Below are positions 51,604 through 58,931 of a DNA stretch of 64,000 nt, piece after piece. Each line of letters starts with the position of its first letter. Within the stretch, counting starts at the first letter, position 1. The stretch spans positions 4,368,682 to 4,432,681 of the forward strand of contig OY282374.1 of the NCBI GenBank assembly GCA_958295815.1, written 5' to 3'. Position numbers and translations under genes: made by a program. This stretch comes from Candidatus Poribacteria bacterium. GTDB lineage: Bacteria; Poribacteria; WGA-4E; WGA-3G. The notes below the pieces were generated by a model. It did not search any database. It saw only the letters and a list, made by a program, of their open reading frames with translations, and was not told the DNA's origin.

Positions 51604-51769
51604 TGGAATTGTTCTCCTTATCCCATAAAAAGTTATTAGGGGAATTCAGTTACCTTTAGTTTTGGTCTCCTGACCAAGATTTTCCGCCGTAGGAACGACC
51701 TCTAAGTTTTGACTTCTCGCTTAAAACGGGCAAAAAACTAAAAAACCCCTTAAAAATGTAACGCTATAA

Positions 51770-51798
51770 ATGTTATTACTGTTACGTTTATCAAACAA
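51770..51798 (-). promoter_or_regulatory. Weak candidate promoter of the single-copy GPW gene
   Basis: On the minus strand, TTGTTT (51798-51793), 17-base spacer, TAACAT (51775-51770). GTAAC/GTTAC arms flank the -10 box. Confidence 0.3.
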
Positions 51799-51845
51799 GT
51801 CTACATCAGCAGTTGTTAGTGAATGTCTTAGATTTATTTTATCGT

Positions 51846-52151
51846 CTATTCTTTCGCTAACTGCTTTTGGACGCTAGTGACTTTATCATCCATGGTTTGC
51901 GTTTTGTCAACTCGGGTACCGAACTTAAGGGTTGTTGTGATTCGAGGTGCGCCCATTTCATGGACGACCTCATGACAACGTCGGATCGCATCAAACACAG
52001 CATCCCATTCACCTTCAATGTTAGTACCATAGGCGTGTAATTTCGTTTTCAAGCCTGCCTCTTTGAGTACCTTTTCACATGCAGTGACGTACTTCGAGAC
52101 CGAGACACCTACACCCATTGGAACAAGACAGAGATCGGCAATGACTTTCAT
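51846..52151 (-). CDS. MTH1187/YkoF-type thiamine-binding family protein
   Basis: A 101-residue ferredoxin-like small protein of the MTH1187 (DUF77) family: DLCLVPMGVGVSVSKYVTA at the N-terminus, KTKLHAYGTNIEGEWDAVFDAI in the middle and RITTTLKFGTRVDK before the C-terminus. Members bind thiamine or its pyrimidine and form tetramers; some are fused to transporters. It begins 10 bases after the aldo/keto reductase gene, so it is the second gene of that operon. No thiamin gene is adjacent. Confidence 0.85.
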   Translation of the reverse strand: MKVIADLCLVPMGVGVSVSKYVTACEKVLKEAGLKTKLHAYGTNIEGEWDAVFDAIRRCHEVVHEMGAPRITTTLKFGTRVDKTQTMDDKVTSVQKQLAKE

Positions 52152-52161
52152 ACAGTTTTCC

Positions 52162-53100
52162 TTAATTGCGGCGCAATTGCTCTAAAATCGCTGCAGGTAA
52201 GGGGACAGCACTTGAAGTCGCGACGCCGTCGTCAATCTGTGCTGGCGTCATCATTCCAGGTATGACACAAGAGACAGCCGGATGTGCCAAAATAAATTTG
52301 AGCGCGGCTTGCGGGAGACTTTTCGCTCTATTTCCAATAATTGACTTCGCCTCTTCCACTCGCTCCAAGTCGGCAAGGAATTTCTCACGGGACCAAGTCT
52401 TCCGATAATCGTTTTCCGCGAATTCGGTATCCGGTCCGAGTTGTCCAGAGAGAAGTCCTGACGATAAAGGTTGCCGAACGACGACAGCAACACCTTTTTC
52501 GGCAGCGGTTTCCATCACGGGTGTCACCATTTCTTGGGAGAGAATGTTATAGGTGAGCAGCAACGAGGAAACATTGGTCTCTGTCATCGCTTTGAGTGCA
52601 TCTGCCTCGCTGCCGAGGCACAATCCGTAAAATCGAATTTTTCCTTCAGCTTTGAGTGCTTCCATTGTTCCAAAGGCATCATCCCACTCGGATGCGGGTG
52701 GTGGTCCGTGGAATTGGTAGATGTCTATGACTTCTCTCTTTAATCGTTTGAGACTCCCTTCGACTGCTTGTCGGATATAGTCGGGTGAGACGTTGAACGC
52801 AGGCCGGTCCCATCCGTGGCTAATCCAACCATCAGAGTCCAATTCATAGCCGAGTTTCGTGGCGATAACGACCCTGTCCCCGAGTGCCGAAAAAGCTTCA
52901 CCGAGTAGTTGCTCGGAGCGTCCCCCGCCGTATTGGTCTGCTGTATCGTAATAGGTGACACCGCTTTCAAAGGCGTATCGGAGAAGATCCACGGCATCTG
53001 TGTCACCGATGTCTCCCCATTCACGTCCTCCGAGTTCCCATGTACCCATACCGATTTCTGAGACGATTAATCCTGTATTTCCCAATCTGCGTTGGTGCAT
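52162..53100 (-). CDS. Aldo/keto reductase
   Basis: A 312-residue NADPH-dependent oxidoreductase of the AKR superfamily (TIM barrel). The catalytic set is visible: D and Y in YDTADQYGGGRSE, K in VIATKLGY and H in YQFHGPP. The C-terminal SCVIPGMMTPAQIDDG contacts the cofactor. ATG 53100 has a clear promoter at 53169-53197. The substrate (aldose or ketone) is unknown. It is co-transcribed with the MTH1187-family gene. Confidence 0.9.
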   Translation of the reverse strand: MHQRRLGNTGLIVSEIGMGTWELGGREWGDIGDTDAVDLLRYAFESGVTYYDTADQYGGGRSEQLLGEAFSALGDRVVIATKLGYELDSDGWISHGWDRPAFNVSPDYIRQAVEGSLKRLKREVIDIYQFHGPPPASEWDDAFGTMEALKAEGKIRFYGLCLGSEADALKAMTETNVSSLLLTYNILSQEMVTPVMETAAEKGVAVVVRQPLSSGLLSGQLGPDTEFAENDYRKTWSREKFLADLERVEEAKSIIGNRAKSLPQAALKFILAHPAVSCVIPGMMTPAQIDDGVATSSAVPLPAAILEQLRRN

Positions 53101-53168
53101 TGTTTCTTCCTTGGCGAGGCACGGGAGTCCGCACCATAATAAAGTCGCACGATGTAAACGTATCGGTT

Positions 53169-53197
53169 ATTGTATAATAATTGCATTTATTTGTCAA
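53169..53197 (-). promoter_or_regulatory. Promoter of the aldo/keto reductase operon
   Basis: On the minus strand, perfect TTGACA (53197-53192), 17-base spacer, TACAAT (53174-53169), 68 bases before the start. Confidence 0.68.
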
Positions 53198-53265
53198 GAG
53201 TATTTAGCGGCATTTCAGGGCATTCAGTTTTCGTTATAAGCTGTGGAGAAATAGCAATCAGTGGT

Positions 53266-53309
53266 GGATTGTCAGAACCAAGATTGACAGGATTCAAGGA
53301 TTTACAGGA
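53266..53309. repeat. Dispersed 44-bp repeat, copy 2
   Basis: Matches 38210-38253 with two mismatches. It lies between two divergent promoters. Confidence 0.8.
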
Positions 53310-53402
53310 CGCGTTAGTAAATCCTAAGGCATTATTTTCCTCACATGGTTTGTTCGTTGGGTTTCAACTATGTTTCAACCCAACCTATGCTATGAATTTA
53401 CA

Positions 53403-53431
53403 TTGACAGACCCGTCTGTTTTTGATAAGAT
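53403..53431 (+). promoter_or_regulatory. Strong promoter with internal TetR-like palindrome
   Basis: Perfect TTGACA (53403-53408), 17-base spacer, TAAGAT (53426-53431). A perfect palindrome ACAGAC-CC-GTCTGT (53406-53419) overlaps the -35 box and the spacer, the place where a TetR-type repressor would bind. It drives the operon starting at 53465; no TetR gene is in the window. Confidence 0.75.
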
Positions 53432-53464
53432 ATAGTTGTTCAAAAAAAACAAAAGGAGGTACTG

Positions 53465-53617
53465 ATGGCAAAAAAACGCGGCACCTTTAGTTTGAGTGGC
53501 GTTGGAACAAAAATGGAACAGCACGCTGAGCGGGTCTTACGATTGGTAAAGTTAAATTCGCCGCATGCAGATCCTCTTGTCTATGAATCATTCCTCTTAG
53601 AAGGGGATTGGCAATGA
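53465..53617 (+). CDS. 50-residue protein at the head of the sugar-modification operon
   Basis: A short but well-supported gene: ATG 53465 is seven bases after AGGAGGT and sits 34 bases downstream of the strong promoter, and its TGA overlaps the next ATG as ATGA (53614-53617). The product is basic at the start (MAKKRGTFSLSGVGTKMEQ), with no signal, membrane segment or cysteine. The middle helix (HAERVLRLVKLN) may be amphipathic, and PLVYESFLLEGDWQ ends it. I do not recognise it. Placement suggests a small regulatory or accessory subunit for the dehydratase-like enzyme. Confidence 0.7.
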   Translation: MAKKRGTFSLSGVGTKMEQHAERVLRLVKLNSPHADPLVYESFLLEGDWQ

Positions 53618-54648
53618 AACTACTGGTTACGGGTGGTGCTGGGTTTATCGGTACGAACTTCATCCGATATTGGCTGCGGCACTACTCGGACGATGCTGTC
53701 ATTAACCTTGACCGACTGACGTACGCTGGAAACCTCTCTAATCTGACAGATATAGCGGAAACACACAACCCGGAGCGTTACAAGTTTGCCCACGGGGACA
53801 TTCTGGATGTCGCTTTTGTAGAAGATGTTCTGAAAACTGAACATCCAGATGTGATTGTTAATTTCGCTGCTGAGTCGCACAATAGCCGGGCAATTTTGCA
53901 TCCGAGGCGTTTCTTCGAAACGAACGTGATGGGCACGCAAGTATTACTGGATGCGGCTCGAAAGTACGAGATCCAACGGTTTCACCACATCTCTACGTGT
54001 GAAGTTTATGGTGAACTTCCTTTAGATTCACCCGATACATTTAGTGAAAGTGCTCCGTATCGTCCACAGACCCCCTACAACGCGTCTAAAGCGGCAGCCG
54101 ATCATCTCGTGAACGCCTATTTTCACAGTTTCGGTATGCCGATTACTATCTCCAATTGTGCTAATAATTACGGTCCTTACCAGCATCCAGAGAAACTTAT
54201 TCCGTTGTTCACAACGAATGCGATCCAAAATTTACCGTTAACGTTGTATCAAAGCAGTCATAACCGACGGGAATGGTTGCATGTTGAAGACCATTGTCGA
54301 GCAATTGCAGCAGTTATTGTGCGCGGCAAAGTCGGCGAAACTTACAATGTCGGTAGCGGTGTGGAGAAGAGCATTGAGGAAATCAGCGATTTTATTCTGG
54401 ACGTTCTCGGCAAACCGCAGCAGTTAAAAACGTATGTCCCCGACCGTCCCGGACACGATTGCCGGTATCTGTTGGACTCACGGAAGATCGCATGTGAGGT
54501 AGGGTGGGAACCGAAGATTCCATTTGAAGAGGGAATGCGCGAGACGATTCAATGGTATATAGAAAATCAGGAATGGTGGCAGACAATTCAACAGAAGAGA
54601 AACGGAGTCATTCAAGAAGATAAATGGGAAACGTTCACAGGGAGGTAG
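53614..54648 (+). CDS. dTDP-glucose 4,6-dehydratase-like NDP-sugar epimerase/dehydratase
   Basis: A 344-residue extended SDR; ATG 53614 overlaps the preceding stop. NAD-binding TGGAGFIG (7-14) and AESH (87-90) are RmlB-like, and Y155-x-x-x-K159 (YNASK) is intact. In RmlB the catalytic triad is T-D-E; here positions 128-130 read T-C-E (STCEVYG), so the Asp that protonates the departing hydroxyl is missing. REWLHVEDHCRAI and NYGPYQHPEKLIP confirm the RmlB relationship. It may epimerise or oxidise rather than dehydrate an NDP-sugar, or may use a different acid. It lies 5 bases upstream of the PhyH gene. Confidence 0.82.
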   Translation: MKLLVTGGAGFIGTNFIRYWLRHYSDDAVINLDRLTYAGNLSNLTDIAETHNPERYKFAHGDILDVAFVEDVLKTEHPDVIVNFAAESHNSRAILHPRRFFETNVMGTQVLLDAARKYEIQRFHHISTCEVYGELPLDSPDTFSESAPYRPQTPYNASKAAADHLVNAYFHSFGMPITISNCANNYGPYQHPEKLIPLFTTNAIQNLPLTLYQSSHNRREWLHVEDHCRAIAAVIVRGKVGETYNVGSGVEKSIEEISDFILDVLGKPQQLKTYVPDRPGHDCRYLLDSRKIACEVGWEPKIPFEEGMRETIQWYIENQEWWQTIQQKRNGVIQEDKWETFTGR

Positions 54649-54653
54649 TCCTG

Positions 54654-55619
54654 ATGCAGCTGACAACGGAACAACTGACAGCATGGAAACAAGATGGAAT
54701 CATCGTGGTGCCAAACGTTTTTTCACAGGAAACGATTGTGCCTGCATTAGAAGCAGTCGAACGGAACGCCTACGATGGGTTGACTTACGCTGAATACCGC
54801 GCGAAATGGGACCCACAACCGGATACCTTGAAAAGTGCTTATGAGAAGAACAGTGATATGCAACGGCTTGCTGGTCCCTTTGGGAAGGCAGTGCATTTCC
54901 CGACAGGTATGGAAGCAGTGGACAAATTGATCGAAAATGAATCATATTTGGGGATAGCTCAGCAGTTATTAGGCTCGGAAGAAATTCGGCTTAGTTATGG
55001 TCAGATCTTCCTCCGAGAGGGTCTCACGGATAGCCGTCATAGCGAACATCCGTGGCAAGGTTACCATATTGATAATGCCACAAACGCGGCTTTGCCACCG
55101 CATCCGGATTGGCAGCGATATGGCTATATCTTGTCTGCTATCTTCGTACACGATATTGAATTGGACGGTGCGCCGATGCTTGTTTGTCCGGGTTCACAAA
55201 ACAAACTGGATACAATATGGGCAAAGTACCCTGGAAGAGCGGGAGGAATGGGTATTCCAGACCTGCGTGAGTTCAAAGAACTCGGAGATCCGGTTCCGCT
55301 TACGGCGAAAGCGGGGAGCGTTGCGTTCCGCTCAAGTTACTTGGTTCACGCCGCTCAACCGTTTCAGAACAAAAGTAGACAACGGGGATGGATGGGTTAT
55401 CACTTTCATCGTGCAGACAATGCCGATTGGTGCAAAACAACACGTCCGGTCCCGGGTTGGAGTAGTCCACAGTATATGAAATTTTTGGCGCGAACGACGC
55501 CTGCTGTGCGACGCGTTTTAGGTTGGCCCCGTCCTGGGGATGCCTACTACACGCCGGAAGCTCTTGCACGCCTTGAACAGGCATATCCGGGAATTGATTT
55601 GGAACCTTACCGACAATAA
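54654..55619 (+). CDS. Phytanoyl-CoA dioxygenase (PhyH) family protein
   Basis: A 321-residue Fe(II)/2-oxoglutarate oxygenase. ATG 54654 follows GGGAGGT; this start lies five bases after the dehydratase stop. H138-x-D140 (GYHIDN) supplies two iron ligands and SYLVHAAQPFQNKSR the third, with the Arg for 2-oxoglutarate following. VFVHDIEL-type IFVHDIELDGAPMLVCPGS is conserved. Among the three dioxygenases in the window it is the longest. In this operon a sugar nucleotide, its glycoside or a small-molecule aglycone would be a natural substrate, but that is inference. Confidence 0.85.
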   Translation: MQLTTEQLTAWKQDGIIVVPNVFSQETIVPALEAVERNAYDGLTYAEYRAKWDPQPDTLKSAYEKNSDMQRLAGPFGKAVHFPTGMEAVDKLIENESYLGIAQQLLGSEEIRLSYGQIFLREGLTDSRHSEHPWQGYHIDNATNAALPPHPDWQRYGYILSAIFVHDIELDGAPMLVCPGSQNKLDTIWAKYPGRAGGMGIPDLREFKELGDPVPLTAKAGSVAFRSSYLVHAAQPFQNKSRQRGWMGYHFHRADNADWCKTTRPVPGWSSPQYMKFLARTTPAVRRVLGWPRPGDAYYTPEALARLEQAYPGIDLEPYRQ

Positions 55620-55637
55620 AACCTGAAAGGATTTTTC

Positions 55638-56687
55638 ATGAGTAAAACGAGAAAAGTGGTAATGATGAATGAAGCGGGACGTATCTGGACGGAGGAACAG
55701 GAAACGCCTGCCCCGAAACCTGGACAACTCTTAATTGAAGTCCGCGCCTCAATGGTAAGTCCCGGCACGGAGCTTGGTGGTGTCAAACGGCGACGCGAGA
55801 ATCCGGGTTCTGAAGCGCGGCAACGTCCGTTCGGCTACACGAATACAGGCGTTGTTATCGGCAAAGAAGGCGACTGCGACGAGTTTGAGATTGGCGATAG
55901 AGTGTCTGGTATGGGTGGTGGTTATGCCCTCCACGCCACACACGCTTGTGTGCCGCATAATCTATGTGCCAGGATTCCGGATGATGTCAGCGATGAAGAA
56001 GCTGCCTCTAATCATCTTGCGGCAACAGCGTTGCACGCCGTGCAACGTGGACGTATCCGTATCGGTGAAAATGTGACCGTCGCTGGATTGGGTATCGTCG
56101 GGCAGTTTGCATGTCAGATAGCTAAAGCCGCGGGTGCGTATGTTATCGGCTTGGACAGGTTGCCGCTGCGGATAAGCATTGCTGAAAACGCGGGGATACA
56201 TCGCGCTATAAACACATCGGAAACGGATCCCATTCCCATTGCGGAAGAATTTACGAACGGTTACGGCATGGATTGCGGAATCATCGCCTTCGGAGGGGAC
56301 GCAACGAGCGCGTTTCAGCAGATTCGCGCAATGCTGAAGACAGCACCCGATACACACAAAGTCGGTCGAATTGTCATTGTGGGTGGGGCAAACATCACAC
56401 ACGGTTTCGCGGCGGGTCTTGGTAATGTGGATGTTATCAGTGCAGCACGAACGGGACCGGGTTATCACGATGAGGATTATGAACACGGTGCGGATTACCC
56501 GCCGGTGTTTGTGCCGTGGCCGACACAACGCAATTTGGAGTTATCGCTGCGGTTGATGTCAGAGGGTAAGATTCAGGTGAAACCGTTGATTACAGACATT
56601 ATCCCAATCGATGATGCGCCTGAAGGGTGTGAAAAACTAATCCAGACCCCGAATGAGGCGTTAGGTGTCGTCTTTTCGATGCAGTAA
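55638..56687 (+). CDS. Zinc-less MDR oxidoreductase (BacC/Tdh-like)
   Basis: A 349-residue medium-chain dehydrogenase; ATG 55638 follows GAAAGGATTTTTC. The fold is recognised by VEVRASMVSPGTELG and RPFGYTNTGVV in the GroES-like part and GLGIVGQFACQIAKAAGAYVIGLD in the nucleotide domain. The catalytic zinc Cys (normally C-G-x-C) is replaced by SMVSPGTE and no structural zinc loop is seen, so it belongs to the zinc-free reductases such as those paired with Gfo/Idh domains in bi-domain oxidoreductases. The substrate is unknown. The next gene begins before or just after its end. Confidence 0.82.
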   Translation: MSKTRKVVMMNEAGRIWTEEQETPAPKPGQLLIEVRASMVSPGTELGGVKRRRENPGSEARQRPFGYTNTGVVIGKEGDCDEFEIGDRVSGMGGGYALHATHACVPHNLCARIPDDVSDEEAASNHLAATALHAVQRGRIRIGENVTVAGLGIVGQFACQIAKAAGAYVIGLDRLPLRISIAENAGIHRAINTSETDPIPIAEEFTNGYGMDCGIIAFGGDATSAFQQIRAMLKTAPDTHKVGRIVIVGGANITHGFAAGLGNVDVISAARTGPGYHDEDYEHGADYPPVFVPWPTQRNLELSLRLMSEGKIQVKPLITDIIPIDDAPEGCEKLIQTPNEALGVVFSMQ

Positions 56688-56709
56688 ATTTGCGTTAGGA
56701 CAAAGAGGA

Positions 56710-57951
56710 ATGGAAATTAGAGGTGCTCGCGAATCAGAATTAGAACAGGTAGTTGAGCTTAGCTGCCTGGCGTTTAACCCGGATGGTCATGAACGTTACT
56801 GGCAGTATGTAAGAGGGGATAGCAGCTACAGACTTCCGCAGACTCGTGTTGTGGTGGTGAATGACCAGGTTGTTTCAACCTTGCGCGTCTGGGAGCGGCG
56901 GATGCGGGTTGGTACATCCCTCGTAACGATGGGTGGTATCGGCGGTGTCTGCACACACCCGAATTACCAAGGGGTCGGCTACGCGTCTGCCCTCATGCGG
57001 GATACAATCGACTACCTACGGACGACCGGGTGTGATCTCGGTGTGCTGTTTACCATCATTCCAGAGGCATTTTACCGTCGGTTGGGGTGGACCACCTTGC
57101 CTCTCCATGGCTTCAATGTGTCGTGCAACTCAGCGACATGTGCGGTAGATTCGTCGGAATGGCACGTAACCGATTTTAATCCAGAGACGGATTTAGACGC
57201 AGTAGCAGCACTGTATGATCTCACCAATGCACAACAGAGCGGAACCATCGCCCGTACGCGCGCCTATTGGGATATGGCACCCTCACGCATTCGCGAAGTC
57301 CTTCCAACCGTTGTCGCACGCAGAGACGGACACATCGGTGGGTATCTCAACTATGGGATGTATGATTCGGGGTTACAAACCCCTCCCACAAAGACCGCAG
57401 AAGTGCGTGAGGTAGGGTATATCCCTAATCATCCAGAAGTCTTAGAGGCACTCGTATCCCATTTTCTGAAAGTGTGTGAGGCACAAGGCGTTGAAGAAAT
57501 AGGGAGCAGATTCCCGTCTCAACATCCGTTTGCTGAACGGCTGATAGCAAAGTGCAATAGTTCGGTAACCGCAACAGAATACACGGGGATGATGCTTTAC
57601 GCTGTAAGCCCATCCGTGTTTTTGCGTCGTCTTATAGTCCAGTGGGAATCACGAATTGCGGATGCCGAAGAAACGTTTCCACCGCTCACTGTCAAATTAC
57701 CTACCCTCAACAATCAGGGAACAGCACTACGGCACAACACCGATGGCACGCTGCAAATCGTTCCTGAGGATACTGACGCGGTTGACTTCGGAGTAGACTT
57801 AACTGAAGCGGATTTCTGGCAACTCCTGTTCGGCGAAATCGGGTGGGAGCAAATAAGTTCTGATGCTACGGTGTCCGAAGAAATCTCTGCGTTTTTAGGG
57901 GTGTTGTTTCCGAAACGCGATGTTATCTTCTGGTCCCCAGATCAGTATTGA
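56710..57951 (+). CDS. Eis-like GNAT acetyltransferase containing a genomic repeat
   Basis: A 413-residue protein with an N-terminal GNAT domain of the Eis type: IRGARESELEQVVEL, GGIGGVCTHPNYQGVGYASALM and IPEAFYRRLGWTTLPL. A second GNAT-like and C-terminal region follows, as in Eis proteins that acetylate amines with acetyl-CoA. ATG 56710 follows AAAGAGGA. Residues ~221-230 (SGLQTPPTKT) are encoded by a dispersed repeat identical, apart from one base, to intergenic copies at 43274-43301. The reading frame is unbroken, so the repeat adds a linker. It is the fifth gene of the operon; an amino sugar acceptor would fit. Confidence 0.78.
   Translation: MEIRGARESELEQVVELSCLAFNPDGHERYWQYVRGDSSYRLPQTRVVVVNDQVVSTLRVWERRMRVGTSLVTMGGIGGVCTHPNYQGVGYASALMRDTIDYLRTTGCDLGVLFTIIPEAFYRRLGWTTLPLHGFNVSCNSATCAVDSSEWHVTDFNPETDLDAVAALYDLTNAQQSGTIARTRAYWDMAPSRIREVLPTVVARRDGHIGGYLNYGMYDSGLQTPPTKTAEVREVGYIPNHPEVLEALVSHFLKVCEAQGVEEIGSRFPSQHPFAERLIAKCNSSVTATEYTGMMLYAVSPSVFLRRLIVQWESRIADAEETFPPLTVKLPTLNNQGTALRHNTDGTLQIVPEDTDAVDFGVDLTEADFWQLLFGEIGWEQISSDATVSEEISAFLGVLFPKRDVIFWSPDQY
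57367..57394. repeat. Dispersed GGGGTTACAAACCCC repeat inside a gene
   Basis: 28-base core matching the copies at 43274-43301 with one base difference (CTCCCACA versus CTCCTACA). Here it is in frame with the Eis-like gene. Confidence 0.85.
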
Positions 57952-58010
57952 GAAATATGGGCGCAGGGCACAGGGACCCTACGCAACAAATGCGGTTGTT
58001 GAATAAAAAT

Positions 58011-58925
58011 ATGAGCAAAACTAATTCCGGATCTCAAAAGCAAGGTACCCAGACGAGTGCGTTCGGAACTGCAGGAAGAATCAATCACGATGCGAGTGAA
58101 TTTTATGGAAGTAGACTCTACGCCGATCAGGAACTTCCAGAACCCCATACATGGATAGAGAACCAGATTCCCGTCGAAAATCTCAATCAGCTCTATTGTA
58201 CATCCAGCACAAACATGTCAAAAATCCCGGATGGTAGCATCCATCTGATGGTGACATCGCCGCCGTATAACGCGAAAAAGGAGTACGACGAGGATCTATC
58301 GCTTGCAGAATATAGAGAACTCCTCTACACCGTCTTCACTGAGACTTATAATAAATTGGTTACCGGCGGCAGGGCGTGCATTAACATCGCTAACTTAGGG
58401 CGGAAACCATATATCCCGTTGCATAGCTACATCATAGAAGATATGTTGGCGATAGGTTACCACATGCGGGGTGAAATTATCTGGGACAAAGCCTCAAGTG
58501 CGGGTAGTTCAACGGCGTGGGGCAGCTGGTTATCGGCGGCGAACCCTGTATTGAGAGATGTTCATGAATACATTCTCGTTTTCTCCAAAGGTTCCTTCTC
58601 GCGAAAACGCAATGGAAAAGATAACTCAATCCGCAAAGAGGATTTCTTAGAATGGACAAAAAGTGTCTGGACATTCCCATCAGTCTCAGCGAAACGCATT
58701 GGTCATCCGGCTCCGTTTCCTGAAGAACTTCCACATCGGCTAATTCAGCTTTATACTTTCGTTGGGGATGTCGTTTTGGATCCGTTCTGTGGGAGCGGTA
58801 CAACGTGTTTGAGTGCCTTGAAATCGGGGAGGATTTATATCGGATATGATATTGAGGAAGAATATATCAAATTAGCAAAGGATCGAATTAGCCAGTATAC
58901 TAATCAGACCCGTTTACCCGTATAA
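58011..58925 (+). CDS. Beta-class DNA methyltransferase (N4-cytosine/N6-adenine)
   Basis: A 304-residue SAM-dependent DNA methyltransferase from ATG 58011; the frame is open upstream and could begin at 57957, but neither has a ribosome site. Catalytic motif IV TSPPY (82-86) precedes motif I DPFCGSGTT near residue 265, the beta-class order. S-P-P-Y favours N4-cytosine, with adenine still possible. Other family segments: WDKASSAGS and GHPAPFPEELPHRLI. No endonuclease is adjacent. It follows the operon by only 59 bases, in the same direction; it could be a solitary epigenetic enzyme or the end of the transcript. The N-terminal ~40 residues are poorly conserved in appearance. Confidence 0.85.
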   Translation: MSKTNSGSQKQGTQTSAFGTAGRINHDASEFYGSRLYADQELPEPHTWIENQIPVENLNQLYCTSSTNMSKIPDGSIHLMVTSPPYNAKKEYDEDLSLAEYRELLYTVFTETYNKLVTGGRACINIANLGRKPYIPLHSYIIEDMLAIGYHMRGEIIWDKASSAGSSTAWGSWLSAANPVLRDVHEYILVFSKGSFSRKRNGKDNSIRKEDFLEWTKSVWTFPSVSAKRIGHPAPFPEELPHRLIQLYTFVGDVVLDPFCGSGTTCLSALKSGRIYIGYDIEEEYIKLAKDRISQYTNQTRLPV

Positions 58926-58931
58926 GCAGAC

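Noticed and set aside
55962..56528. Minus-strand frame of 188 residues
   Set aside because: Lies wholly opposite the MDR oxidoreductase, which has clear family motifs; no own start signals.
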